A stretch of 64,000 nt of DNA from Hyposmocoma kahamanoa (GCF_003589595.1 NW_020654080.1:1755453-1819452); one strand, 5' to 3'; shown: positions 53,015-63,131, counted from the stretch's first letter. Notes: generated by a model from the sequence alone, not told the origin. A program made the numbers and translations.

Positions 53015-53460
53015 GCAACACGCTTAAGCGTAGGCCACACCGCGAACGAAGCTAAGCTCACGTAGCCGGGCAACTCAGTCATACTCCGGTTCACACCGCA
53101 AACTTTTGTTTTGTACATGGGGAAATCCTCATGGGTATCTCTCTGCTGCGGGGGCAACAGAGAGGTTACCTCGAACCCCTACTGACTAAAACCCCACGGT
53201 GTTCCGTCTGCGCCTTTTCCTAGGACCATGGGAACGCTTTCGCACTCTTCCGCGGTCCCAACGGCGCTGGTCGTCGGCCGAGGGCCCTTTCCCGTTGGAG
53301 TGGAGTAAGGACACGCAGGAACACCACGCGTGCCATCTCGGGGCATTATGAAGGTTCTCTCCAGCATCGCAGCTTTCTTCTGCGACATTACGCGTTTGCA
53401 GAAGTATACTACCTCCTTCCACAATCTGTCGCTTTCCAGCATTGGTTTGATCAATGCTTA
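53015..53460 (-). pseudogene. GC-rich segment with 91-codon ORF, probable mobile-element fragment
   Basis: The minus-strand ORF 53179-53454 encodes SQKKAAMLERTFIMPRDGTR, GVPACPYSTPTGKGPRP and SVPMVLGKGADGTPWGFSQ. The adjoining plus sequence (GGGAAATCCTCATGGGTATC, TCGAACCCCTACTGACTAAA) resembles a segment I associate with lepidopteran repeats, without a family name. Base composition contrasts sharply with flanks. It begins right after a 40-bp Rpt-A head. Confidence 0.4.
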
Positions 53461-53869
53461 CTATATATACAATACTTATTAATTTTTAATAAAAAAAAAT
53501 CACATTATAAAAAGAATATTAAACTTAATGCACTGTATTTCCCTACACTGTGCCGTCCAATCCATCTGTATGTAGATTATTGCAGATACCCGGCGCGTGC
53601 GCAGCGTGATTGACAGCACAATGTGTCACATGCAAATGCAACCATACGAGCTGCGCTTTTTACTGCAACTAAGTGTATTGTGCTGGCATGGACTAGATGA
53701 ATAGGTGAAGTTTGGTGTAGTTAAAAAATATGTTTATTCTTAACTTTTAACTAAGATACTAACTAACCTACAGTCAAAAAAATAAATTAAGATAGTGTGC
53801 CATCGATTCTTGAAGAGTTCTGTGTTTTTACCATGAGTTTACAATTACTTTTTTTAATAAAAGTATATG

Positions 53870-54405
53870 TGCACATTTGACCTCCATCTCACCTGATGAA
53901 AAGTGACGATGAGATCGACGATAATGCCCATTCACTCTCGCCTGAAAAAGGACCAAGTTATAACGTTCAGGGTACAAGTCTGCAGCAGGGGTATTCCACT
54001 CCATAGCCGTTCGCCATGTAAATATGGAAGCGAATGCTTCGTGCAAATCTTAGGAATATTCACAACATAGGGGTGGAACCCAAGCCTACGTCTAGTCCCC
54101 CGGTGATGGAAAGGGGAAGGCGGAATTAAATCATGTAACTCCATCGCACAGTCTCCGTGATGTATCCTGTAGAATACCGATAAGCGCCAGCTTTAACAGC
54201 AACTTTACGGCGGTTCAAAGCTCTGCAGCTTCGCCTCTACTAATTCTGAGTATATATAAGCCTCTTGGCATGCTTGTCAATTGAATCCAAGGTGGCCAGC
54301 TGGTATGTAGCAGACTCATTGCAAAGGTGGCAGCAGTACTCCTTACACGACCGGACTTGTGCTTGGTACAGTTGAAGCAATTGCCGCTAGCGACCTTGTG
54401 TAGCA
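53870..54405 (-). mobile_element. LINE-C fragment, minus strand, longest copy
   Basis: The minus-strand conceptual reading runs LLQLYQAQVRSCKEYCCHLC, SATYQLATLDSIDKHAKRLI, RRKVAVKAGAYRY, LIPPSPFHHRGTRRRLGFHP and VNIPKICTK, and ends ERYNLVLFQARVNGHYR. Stops and at least one frameshift break it. The family is a Jockey-like LINE and this stretch covers the region C-terminal to the catalytic palm. Confidence 0.82.
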
Positions 54406-54764
54406 TATAGTATTTAACAATTGTGTATGGCAAATTATGCAGCGCCCCTAACGGTCCTTAGAAGTAACAATTTGTCAGTACAGTTATAGCCCACAATACA
54501 CAATATGACCTACATCTAAAACATCATCGATAGACAAGAATAAGATAGTTGCGTGTGGTCTATATTAACAGCCTTACGTGTACGCGAAGAGGACCTTAAT
54601 TAAGGTGGGAAAATGTCAATTTTATTGATATTATCAAACTTCATACTTTGGGCCGTTCTTATTGCAATCGCCATAGATTTGAATGTGTCACGTTTGACGT
54701 GATCTTGCCCTTGTTTAAGTACACAAATTTTCTCTGAAAAAAAAAATGGAATAGCCATAACTCA

Positions 54765-54922
54765 CACAATCATTACCCCGCACTGGGGAAACTCTGTATC
54801 GCGGGTATCATAGACACGCACATGGACAACTACAAGTTATACCCATTCTCACGAGAGTGAAATGTAGATCATACAAATATTTCTCCCGGCCCAGGAATCG
54901 ACCACCTTTGGACTACAGAGGT
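54765..54922 (-). mobile_element. SINE-1, head deleted in part
   Basis: CCCCGCACTGGGGAAACTCT, CACATGGACAACTACAAGTT and TCTCCCGGCCCAGGAATCGA represent the 3' end to B box in reverse. The remainder of the head is reduced to CTACAGAGGTAG. Confidence 0.72.
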
Positions 54923-54950
54923 AGTTTATTTTTTAAGTAAAATGTGTATT

Positions 54951-55200
54951 TTAACCGACTTCAAAAAAAGGAGGAGGTTCTCAATTCGACTGCATGTTTT
55001 CTTTTGTATGTATGTTACACGATAACTCACGGTATTTGTGGACCCGGGGTTTGAAGATTCTTTTTTGTTGGAAAGAGGGTACCTCAGTAGTGGTCCCATT
55101 TAAATTAGAAGAAAATAATCTGTCTTTAAGGGGGCAAACTAGGGGATGAATGACTTTTGAGGTTGTTTTTTTTAGTACTGTGTACTGAGAAAAATTTCAT
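54951..55200 (+). repeat. Rpt-B, short subfamily
   Basis: TTTTAACCGACTTCAAAAAA, GGAGGAGGTTCTCAATTCGA, ACACGATAACTCACGGTATT and TACCTCAGTAGTGGTCCCAT run to GGGGCAAACTAGGGGATGAA. A deletion then joins ATGAATG to ACTTTTGAGGTTG, removing the GGTTCCGTGCACTTTCCGG part. The 63.1-kb copy has the same junction. Confidence 0.83.
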
Positions 55201-55496
55201 TCTTTGACAATAAAGAAACAACTGAAATTTTAAAATTGTAACATTTACTATATTTTTTATGTAACATTGTTTAAATCATGGTTTAATAAATAAGATCGCA
55301 AAACCAGACTCGTACCGCTTGAAACAAAGGTTAGTACGAAATTAAAACAAATGAATAAAAAAATGACAATCGACTGTACCTTATAAAAAGTTTTTAGTTT
55401 TGTTTTGCTAAACGCGTCGGTATGTGTACATTACACAATCGCGACTGCCAACTATCACTGAATCTGATTGGTTAGTTTCTACACATTGACATATTT

Positions 55497-55927
55497 TTTA
55501 ACCGACTTCAAAAAAGGAGGTTTTCAATTCAACTGCATTTTTTTGTGTGTACGTCATGCGATTTGTGAACTGATTTTGCTGATTCTTATTTTGTTGGAAA
55601 GAGGGTACCTCAGCATTGGTCCCATCTAAATTTGAAGAGATTCACCTCTAAGCACGTTTACGTACTGCATCCGGTTCCGGTCCGATTGTATTAATTCCGA
55701 ATTCGAGAAATTACGGTCCGGAATGTCACAGGGATCATTTTATCTCTAGGCGTACGAGCGATGTTGATGATCTGAAGGAGGGCGCGAACGCGCTAAGAGT
55801 TGCAAACTAGGGGATGAATTCGATTTCGTGCATTTTTCGTTAGCCGATGACAATAAAACTTGACAAATAGATATAATTCCAATAAAAAAACCGATAGGCC
55901 AACTTTTGAGGGCGTTTTTTTTATAAC
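55497..55927 (+). repeat. Rpt-B copy interrupted by a ~130-bp block, next to mariner
   Basis: TTAACCGACTTCAAAAAAGG to TACTGCATCCGGTTCCGG (55497-55680) is Rpt-B. A foreign GC-rich block follows to about 55800. GCAAACTAGGGGATGAATTC, TCGTGCATTTTTCGTTAGCC and CCAACTTTTGAGGGCG complete the copy. Mariner lies ~25 bp downstream. Confidence 0.78.
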
Positions 55928-55950
55928 AAAGTTTTTATTATTTAATAATA

Positions 55951-57233
55951 GGGGTTAAAGTATGAAATTGCCGATTTGTACTGAAAATCTAAATTGTTTA
56001 TTTTTTAAATTTTTAACAAATTTATTTAATCAAAATAGTTGCCATTATTATCTATACATTGCTGCCATCTAATGGGAAGGTTATTAATGCCTTTGCGATA
56101 GAACTCCGACGATCTAGACTGCACAAACTGTGTGAAAGCATTTTGTACTGCCTCCTGGGAAGAAAACTTCTTGTCACGTAGATAATTGTCCAAATCACGA
56201 AAAAAATGGTAGTCCGTTGGAGCAAGGTCTGGTGAATACGGAGGATGACGAATGGTTTCTAACTGCAGTTCCTGAAGGGTCAAAATGGTTTCTCGTGCTG
56301 TATGAGGTCTCGCGTTGTCGTGGAGCAATAATGGTGAAGATCGATTCATGAGTCGGGGCTGTTTTACTGCTAGTTTTGTCAACATGGTTCGGAGTTCGGC
56401 ACAATAGACATCTGCCGTTATTGCTTGACCAGATCGGAGAAAACTATAGTGAATAACACCATGCTGAGACCACCAAACAGTTACCATTACCTTTTTATTG
56501 GTAAGTTTTGCTTTAGGACACTGTTGTGGCATTTGACCTGGGGTCAGCCATTGCATTTTTCTTTTCCGGTTATCATAAAGAATCCAATTTTCATCACATG
56601 TTACAATTCGATCCAATATTCCTTCATTTCTGTACCGGTTCAACAAGGCAACACAAGTTTCAACACGCGTTTCTTTCTGCAGATCAGTCAAATCATGAGG
56701 CACCCATTTTTCGTATTTTTTTATTTTATTGATTTGACGCAAGTGAGTCAATATTGTGGGTAAGGTAACGTTAAACCATGCCGCTAATTCCTGGGTAGTT
56801 TGACTAGGATCGGCTTCCACTATCTCTCTTAATTCATCGTTATTCACCTGTGTGGGCGGTCTTCCTCGTGACTCGTTCTTTAAGTCGAAATTTCCATCAC
56901 GAAAGCGTTTAAACCAAAATCGCACGGTGCGTTCATTAGTAGACCCCTCTCCAAACGCAGCATTGATATTGCGGGCTGTTTCTGCCGCGTTAGTTCCGCG
57001 TCGGAACTCGTATTCAAAAATCACTCGAATTTTCGCAGTATCCATCTTTCTTGTCTAAATTGAATAACAAAAACAATTGAAAGTCGATATTCAAATGTTT
57101 CAAATTTAAAAAAAAAAAAAAAATCACAGAAACCATTTGAAAAAAGTTTCATTCGAAAACCTCAAACGATGAAGATTCTATGAAAATTCAAAGAACCTAT
57201 TGCAATAAAACGGCAATTTCATACTTTAACCCC
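55951..57233 (-). mobile_element. Complete mariner (Tc1/mariner) DNA transposon
   Basis: The element is 1283 bp and is bounded by perfect 23-bp terminal inverted repeats: 55951-55973 begins GGGGTTAAAGTATGAAATTG and 57211-57233 is its exact reverse complement. A TA dinucleotide flanks each end (55949-55950 and 57234-57235), as expected for mariner insertion into TA. One uninterrupted transposase gene fills the interior on the minus strand. The left flank is an Rpt-B copy and the right flank an RTE-like LINE fragment. Perfect TIRs and an open frame point to a recent insertion. Confidence 0.96.
56026..57045 (-). CDS. Mariner transposase, DD34D, intact
   Basis: This transposase would cut and rejoin the ends of its own element in the nucleus. 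The 339-aa product has an N-terminal helix-turn-helix DNA-binding half (about residues 1-110, with a GRPP motif at 61-64), the mariner WVPHDL motif at 114-119, and a catalytic domain. The triad reads D151 (CDENWI), D243 (LLHDNARPHT) and D278 (YSPDLAPTDYHFF), with 34 residues between the last two, the mariner spacing. Length is close to the usual ~345 aa. The ATG at 57045 is the first in frame and lies about 165 bp inside the right TIR; the stop is TAA at 56026. No frameshift or internal stop is visible. From memory the sequence resembles the cecropia-type branch (Hsmar1-like) more than Mos1; this is unverified. Activity cannot be judged from sequence alone. Confidence 0.97.
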   Translation of the reverse strand: MDTAKIRVIFEYEFRRGTNAAETARNINAAFGEGSTNERTVRFWFKRFRDGNFDLKNESRGRPPTQVNNDELREIVEADPSQTTQELAAWFNVTLPTILTHLRQINKIKKYEKWVPHDLTDLQKETRVETCVALLNRYRNEGILDRIVTCDENWILYDNRKRKMQWLTPGQMPQQCPKAKLTNKKVMVTVWWSQHGVIHYSFLRSGQAITADVYCAELRTMLTKLAVKQPRLMNRSSPLLLHDNARPHTARETILTLQELQLETIRHPPYSPDLAPTDYHFFRDLDNYLRDKKFSSQEAVQNAFTQFVQSRSSEFYRKGINNLPIRWQQCIDNNGNYFD

Positions 57234-57257
57234 TAATATAATGCGCCAGACAACCAC

Positions 57258-57861
57258 ACCAGATGGCAGACTGTACTATGAGTACCAGAGCAACGGAAAA
57301 TCACTCTGGAGCACTTCCTAGAACACCGACATCAGAATCAATTTAGAAAAGGTTACTAAGCAGGACTACAAAGATTCGTGTCTACAAAACAGTAATTAGG
57401 CCAATCTTAATGTATGGGTGTGAAACATGGACACTAACGCTGAAGGAAGAACACAAATTATTAGTGGCGGAACGGAAGATATTTCACAAGATTCTGGGAC
57501 CAATCAAAGAAGAATTTGGGAACTGGAGGGCCAGATTCAATAGAGAGATAGAAGAACTAGTGTCTGAGTCGAACATAATCGGGGAAATAATAAAATAAAT
57601 AAAATCTGCTCGACTTCGCTGGCTATGACATGTGGAAAGAATGGGAGAGGATCGACCTGCCAAAAGAGCGTATTTAAGGCAACCTACGGGTCACCGCCCA
57701 GTGTGCCGTCCAAGATATCGTTGGAAGGATGAAGTCGCCAAAGAACTAAAGGAACTAAATGTGTCCGAATGGTCGGAACTGGCACAAGACCGACAGAAAT
57801 GGCGTATTTTGGTATCGGAGACCAAGATCCACTTCGGGTCGCTGAGCCAGCGAAGTAAGTA
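57258..57861 (+). pseudogene. RTE-like LINE polymerase C-terminus
   Basis: The readable frame runs SRTTKIRVYKTVIRPILMYG, CETWTLTLKEEHKLLVAERK and IFHKILGPIKEEFGNWRARF, then a stop near 57596. It continues SARLRWL(stop)HVERMGED, RPVCRPRYRWKDEVAKELKE and DRQKWRILVSETK to a stop at 57860-57862. YGCETWTL and RLRWxGHVERM are hallmarks of the C-terminal half of insect RTE-like elements. Two in-frame stops and the lack of the catalytic domain make it dead. It abuts the mariner right end. Confidence 0.85.
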
Positions 57862-58283
57862 ATTTGACCTTACCGGGAACTGCGCTTCGCATCCAGCGCC
57901 CACAGTGTAAACCGTTAGAACACTGAGGTCGTGAAACGTGATTCTGAAAAGACGTTTACTGAGCCAATAATCATGTTAGCTAAATTAAATTAGCCCAAAG
58001 CACGTTTCGTGAATACATACATTTATAAAAGCACCAATATTGACAGAGTAATTCAAGAAGCCAATGCACTCCACATAATGGTCCGGTAAGCCGAACAAAC
58101 ACGAGTGGTTTCAACGATTTGTATTATTTACAAATCCTTTTTTTTATGTAAATAGATTACTTTGTACTTACTTTCCATTTCCGTTAAAAGGTCCTTGATC
58201 TTCGTCATCAATCGTTTGCACTATTCTTCTTCAAGAAGAGTCTTTTGTTGTAATCAACCTAACATGTATTTATTCTTAAAAAA

Positions 58284-58830
58284 CGTGCACTAAGAACAAT
58301 AGTAGGCATAAAAAAGGGTCAGACCTGCAGAAACCTTTTTAAGAAATACAATATAATGACCATGTACTCACAATATATTTATGATATAATAGTTTATGCG
58401 CGTCAAAATTTGGCTACTTATGAGCGACGTACGGGCGGAGGCCCAGCGTTACGAAACGCGGGAACACTAAAATCCGTTGCCCACCGTACCGAACTTGCAA
58501 CTAGAAATCCGCGGGTAATAGGTCCCCGATTCTACGAACATCTACCCACATACCTGAAAAGTGTTAGAAACGATGCAACGTTTTGTACCCGACTAAAAAA
58601 CCTTTTATTGGATATTGAATTGTACAGTGTCGATGAGTTTCTTTTGAAACAATTTTAATTTTATTTTATTCGACAAGCAGTAGTTATACTACTTTATTTT
58701 ATATTCATTATTATTATTATAATTTTATTACTGACGATCATAGTTATCCCTTGACATTGTATTTCCAATTGTAATATTGTGACATTGATAACATGAAATA
58801 AACGATTCTATTCTATTCTATTCTATTCTT
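58284..58830 (+). mobile_element. LINE-J1 3' end (non-LTR retrotransposon)
   Basis: The truncated copy begins inside the reverse-transcriptase C-terminal region and is open from RALRTIVGIKKG (58284) through ...DEFLLKQF to a stop at 58656-58658 (125 codons including the stop). This is the C-terminal segment typical of Jockey/CR1-like LINE polymerases; the catalytic domain is absent. A ~140-bp AT-rich 3' UTR follows, ending ACATGAAATAAACGATTCTA and a (TTCTA)4 tail, as LINE insertions often do. Only 5' truncation is evident. The same family flanks the N gap at 4.8 kb. Confidence 0.85.
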
Positions 58831-58837
58831 CATGATT

Positions 58838-59030
58838 TCACAAGTAATTCCATCGTTGGGGGACTAGACGTAGGCTGTGTTTCCAACCCTACTATGTTGT
58901 GGATTTTTCGAGAATGGAACACTCGCTGAACTAACTTGGTCCTTTTCAATGCTAGAGTGAATAGGCATTATTAGACGTGCATGCTCCATCATCGACCTTA
59001 TCGTCTTTTCTAGAAAAATGAAAGTTGGGT
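58838..59030 (+). mobile_element. LINE-C fragment
   Basis: GGGGGACTAGACGTAGGCTG, CCTACTATGTTGTGGA, CTTGGTCCTTTTCAATGC and GAGTGAATAGGCATTATTAG match the LINE-C C-terminal region on the plus strand with internal deletions. It directly abuts the LINE-J1 tail. Confidence 0.72.
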
Positions 59031-59277
59031 CTCTAACGTAGGAGCCAGGCGTTCTGTCAACTAAGCTATAGGAATAACTTAATCGTTTAGTATGAATTAT
59101 TTTTATTATTACTTACAAATTTTTAACACATAGTGTATATTTGATGATATTGCTCTAAATAAATGATTAATAAATAAATAAATACAAGCACAAGTCCGGT
59201 TTGACAATTGACAACCGTGCCAAGAAGCTTAATACTTAAGTGACTCGGAATTAGTGAAGGCGAAGCAGAGAGTGAAG

Positions 59278-59480
59278 GATCTCATAGATGGCGCTACGGC
59301 CAAAAAAGTCGTTGAAAAACCAATTACAAGGACACGACACGAGCACATAGAAAATTCGTGACATCCGCTTGTTCTTTCCGTGGCTTAGATATAGATAGAC
59401 AGTGGCTGGTATAGAGTCTTGTATTAGTAATTTCATATAAAAAATAATTGAATATCAATTCAATAAAAATTTAGACTTTT
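59278..59480 (+). mobile_element. SINE-2 body with disrupted module
   Basis: ATCTCATAGATGGCGCTACG, GTCGTTGAAAAACCAATTAC, AGAAAATTCGTGACATCCGC and TTTCCGTGGCTTAG match the SINE-2 body and start of module. The module is then interrupted (ATATAGATAGACAGTGGCTG). The sequence re-enters the next unit at TAATTGAATATCAATTCAAT. Confidence 0.68.
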
Positions 59481-60106
59481 ACTACTTTTAATATTTTTTA
59501 AGTGTGACGGAAGACAGTTAAACAAAGTTGGAATTGAATAGTCCTTCGGTCTTTTTTTCTAATAGTTGCCCATTATTGCTTGTCGTGTTGGATAATTATA
59601 ATTTTGTGGCACTTTATATTCGTGACTTGAATATTCCGGTAATATTTGAGAAAGCAAACATTTTTTTCAACAGGAATTGTCTTAAATATTTTAAATAACA
59701 TGTCATAATTTTGCGTACTAGGTATGTGAAATTGTATGACTCTCATATTTAAACATTGTCGACTAACTTCGATCTAAGAATTTTTAAACATTTCTACGGA
59801 AAAGTTGTCATTTTGCAGATATAACATTATTACACCGACTGATGAAATAGTTTAACAGACAATTTCGTGTTCAGCAAGTCGGCTTTCAATCATGTTATTT
59901 TAGTTCATGACGCATGTCTAACACAAACAATCTACGTTTTACGTGACGCGCAGTCAGAAACAGATCTTTGGTCAGTGGAATAATGAACGACGATTATATA
60001 TTTATGGTGGAAATTTCCACGGATGCTCGCCTTTTTCTATTTATATCGTTCCTCTGTATTGTAACTGATGTTTTTCGAATAAATAAGTTAGTAAGATTTA
60101 CGATCG
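59481..60106. other. AT-rich, nothing assigned
   Basis: No repeat or meaningful frame was recognised. Confidence 0.55.
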
Positions 60107-60255
60107 CGTTGCTTACCACCAGATGCACGACATATTCGTACTTTAACTAAATATCGTAAAAAAACAGAGTGATATGCGCAGGGGCAATGCACCTCACATC
60201 TTTGCGATTTAAAGCTCTTAGTGGCACAGCAACTTTTATGGACAGTTTGCGTACT
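60107..60255 (-). repeat. Rpt-A, two head fragments in tandem
   Basis: TTGCTTACCACCAGATGCAC to 60160 is one head fragment in reverse. TGCGATTTAAAGCTCTTAGT to ACAGTTTGCG (60165-60255) is the next internal block, placed on the other side of the head. The order is therefore rearranged relative to the family. Confidence 0.6.
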
Positions 60256-60283
60256 ATAATAAAAAAACAAGTATTTTTTCCGC

Positions 60284-60348
60284 CGTAGAAATCGAACCCG
60301 GGACGAGAAGTTGGCCTTGAACCAGCGACATTTTCGGCTGAAGCGGGC
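60284..60348 (-). mobile_element. tRNA-like fragment, unassigned
   Basis: The reverse complement has GCTGGTTCAAGGCCAACTTC and CGTCCCGGGTTCGATTTCTA. The B box is present (GGTTCGATTT) but no A box is convincing. Confidence 0.35.
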
Positions 60349-60394
60349 TATCATTCTCCGAACAACAATCTTCAACAAAGTTCGTAAGGTCAGC

Positions 60395-60520
60395 TGATTC
60401 GTTCCGCAGCTCAGTTGGGTGAGCGATAGCCCACGTTAGGCTGGTTGAAATCCAGCTGGATCATGGAATTGAATTTTTTTTTAATTTGTTGGATCTTTGT
60501 ATTATTATAACAAAACAAAC
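60395..60520 (+). mobile_element. SINE-2-like module
   Basis: TTCGTTCCGCAGCTCAGTTG, GCTGGTTGAAATCCAGCTGG and TGTTGGATCTTTGTATTATT follow SINE-2 order; ACTAGTGGAATACTTATACA begins the next body. The B box is mutated (GGTTGAAATCC). Confidence 0.6.
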
Positions 60521-60874
60521 TAGTGGAATACTTATACAGAAAATATACAAATATATATTGCAAATAAAATAGAATATTTTTTTTTGTCACTTTTCCTCAA
60601 AGTATTTTTTTATATTTCTTCCGTTCATTATATAGAGTACAATGTATAAAAAAATGCTCAACAAACAATTGGAAACTTACATATCCAAGTACAGTCCGGT
60701 CAATGGAGTTATTAAAATAAATGAAGTGACACAGTGGCTACCGTGTGTCGGAAAAAAAATTGATTGTTATATAGCTTTGAACCAGTTCGGGAGTATGGAT
60801 TCAACATAGATGTAAGAAGAGATTAACAATAACTCTACATTGGAAATGAAATTATTTTATTGTGTTTTCATCAT

Positions 60875-61112
60875 CATCACCATCATCAACCTATCGCAGT
60901 CCATTGCTGTACATAGACCTCTCCCAATGTGTGCCATTTCGCCCGGTCCTGGGCATGTCACATCCATTTGCTACCAGCAGGCGTTCGCAGATTGTTAATC
61001 TGAGGGCGTCGTACACTACGTTTCCCGAGCCGTGGCCTCCATTTATCGGTTATTCGACATATATGACCCGCTCACTGCTACTTCCCTTTAAAGATATGTA
61101 ATCTTTTTGAAG
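60875..61112 (-). pseudogene. RTE-like LINE 3' end, minus strand
   Basis: CATCATCAACCTATCGCAGT, CCATTGCTGTACATAGACCT and TTTCGCCCGGTCCTGGGC follow the layout of the 3' end of RTE-type LINEs on the minus strand, as at 24.45 kb (CAGTCCACTGTTGGACATAA) but from a different subfamily. No intact frame was found. Confidence 0.6.
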
Positions 61113-61212
61113 TTATTCTCAGTCAGTCACGGTCAACCATGATCACGGATCGTCTAAAGTGTTCAGGCTCTCTGGAGGACGATTGTTTGTTTAAAACTAT
61201 ACATTCATTACA

Positions 61213-61282
61213 GACTGGCGTGTCGTTTATCACCAGGCGCATGCCTTGTTCGTCCCGTCATTTAGTAACATAAAAAAAGAAA
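61213..61282 (-). repeat. Rpt-A head fragment
   Basis: GACTGGCGTGTCGTTTATCA, CCAGGCGCATGCCTTGTTCG and TCCCGTCATTTAGTAACAT are the first ~65 bases of the family in reverse. Confidence 0.7.
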
Positions 61283-62072
61283 ACTTAAAATTGTTGATTA
61301 ATAAATTCCTTTGTATCGTTTCTTAAAAAAAATAATTTATGTAATTACCACATCTACGTTAATCCCCCTTTCTTACCACATCCAAAACAAAACTATTAAG
61401 GTGTACCACTACATTGTCTTCTCTTGGCAGAATGACAACTGTATGTCCTCCCTTAGTTGGAGCACTACCGTTTATGTAACCCCTAACACTATATTAATAA
61501 GATTCAAGTATTCAATTTTAACTGCAATGATATATTTGTAATGTACGAAATAATGTGTTCTCAATACAAACGGTGCAAAGTAAAATTTTGCAATTGATAA
61601 ATGGTTTTTAACAACTGTATTCTATGAGGTGGGAAATTTTTCAAAAGTAAACATAAGTTGGTCGCGTAGTAAACGTTCGCATTGTATGCAAGTAGTATTT
61701 ATGAGTTGTAAAAAAAGGTCTATGGTTTTTGGGTGCCTTATTATGGTGTAGATTTGTCTGCGTGTTTGTCCGTCTTTTTTTTCTCACAACGTTCTATTTC
61801 AGTAGCAGTTTTGGTTTAATTTTAAAGTATAATTTGTGTTAATGACATTTTAACTCAGAAAAATAAGTAACAGAATGACTTACATTGTGATTGTTTTTCG
61901 ATGGCTAAGCGGTTATAGCACTATGGAAGGGATAGATTCCTGGTTCAACGTATGTGGAATACGTAGGCCGGACTACATATTTTAGAAATTTTGAACGATC
62001 TACCAGGCACAGTGCTAAGGGACATTGAGGATGATGTCAAGAAATGCAAAGCTGTTCTAAAGTTTTATATTA
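61283..62072. other. AT-rich, weak tRNA-like remnant only
   Basis: CGATGGCTAAGCGGTTATAG and CCTGGTTCAACGTATG near 61903-61955 resemble an A box and a damaged B box. Nothing else was recognised. Confidence 0.45.
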
Positions 62073-62225
62073 CAAAGCCACGGGACGAACAGTTGCAGTG
62101 CCACTCAGAGCTTTATATCACAAAGATCTGAGGAGCACTTGGTAGTGCTCCTCAGCGCCCGACAGCCTGAGACATAAGTTATGAAGTCCCATATGCCTGT
62201 AATTTCACCAACATCCTTAGGGCAC
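62073..62225 (+). repeat. Rpt-A copy with a hairpin substitution
   Basis: CACGGGACGAACAGTTGCAG shows a deletion directly after the head. CCACTCAGAGCTTTATATCA and CCTGAGACATAAGTTATGAA follow. A perfect 11-bp hairpin (CTGAGGAGCAC / GTGCTCCTCAG, 62128-62155) replaces the usual centre. Confidence 0.75.
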
Positions 62226-62234
62226 GTTCTTATT

Positions 62235-62465
62235 ATGTCGTCGAGTTTAGCCTGTTCCCATATCACGTCTATCTGTCGTGACTGTGTCGTTGAACGACTG
62301 TCGTATCTAGCTGTTCCCGCTAGATCTTAACGAATCGTTTGACGTTGCGATTATCTGTCGTGACATTTTTATCGTAACATTCTATTTATCCTCAGACGAC
62401 TGTCCGGTCTAGCTCTTCCCATTGTCACAACAGTCTGTCGTCGTAACGTCAAAAAAGTCGTCAGT
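62235..62465 (+). repeat. Three imperfect GTCG-rich repeats
   Basis: A TAGC(T)TGTTCCC-like motif occurs at about 62246, 62308 and 62412, each followed 15-45 bases later by CTGTCGT. TCTAGC TGTTCCC GCTAGA forms a hairpin. No coding frame is present and the family is unknown. Confidence 0.5.
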
Positions 62466-62470
62466 TAATT

Positions 62471-63131
62471 GTGTTGTACTATATGTGAACAACTTCAATT
62501 AAATATACAAACCACGAGACTTTAAACTGCACGACTACCTTACCCTCGACTTGGGATATTTTATGTTTATTGATATTACGTATTGGCTCGATTCATGTGA
62601 TTTCAATTTTGATATCAATAGTATGAGATTACTTCCATATTATCTTGTCGGATGTAAGCGTTTCCCAGTTCAGGAAATTGTGGATATTATTTGATTAGAT
62701 ATTTTGATTGTTTACAAACGTAAGATTGTCGAAAATCAAATTTTAATTCATTATTTTATGTAGGCGAAAGTAATGTATGCCACAATTATTAACCTACAAG
62801 TTTTATCTTTATAATCCTTCGTTTATTACACACGAAGGCGTATTTAATATTTCACCCAATTATCCAAATCTCGATGGTCCGTCCTACGCAGGTCTTAGGT
62901 TCGATTACCAGAAATGATATAACGTAGGATTAGTCATAAAACCATGGGCAGATAATGGTAAAGACGAGTTTAAATTGTATAATATATTTTATTTAATTAA
63001 CAAGTATTGCTTGATGGGAAAAGATTAATTAATGTAAGTTAATACAGAAGAGGTTTGTCATGGTCCTGCTAAGTGGCGATCTTTGTATAGTCGATGTCTA
63101 ACCCAATGGGATTCCAAAACCGTAAGTATAA
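62471..63131. other. AT-rich, weak tRNA-like remnant only
   Basis: GTCTTAGGTTCGATTACCAG near 62891 carries a B box. No A box, frame or shared repeat was recognised. Confidence 0.45.

Noticed and set aside
56425..56763. 112-codon plus-strand ORF
   Set aside because: It is the antisense shadow of the mariner transposase.
60862..61101. 79-codon plus-strand ORF
   Set aside because: It is antisense to an RTE-like LINE 3' end.
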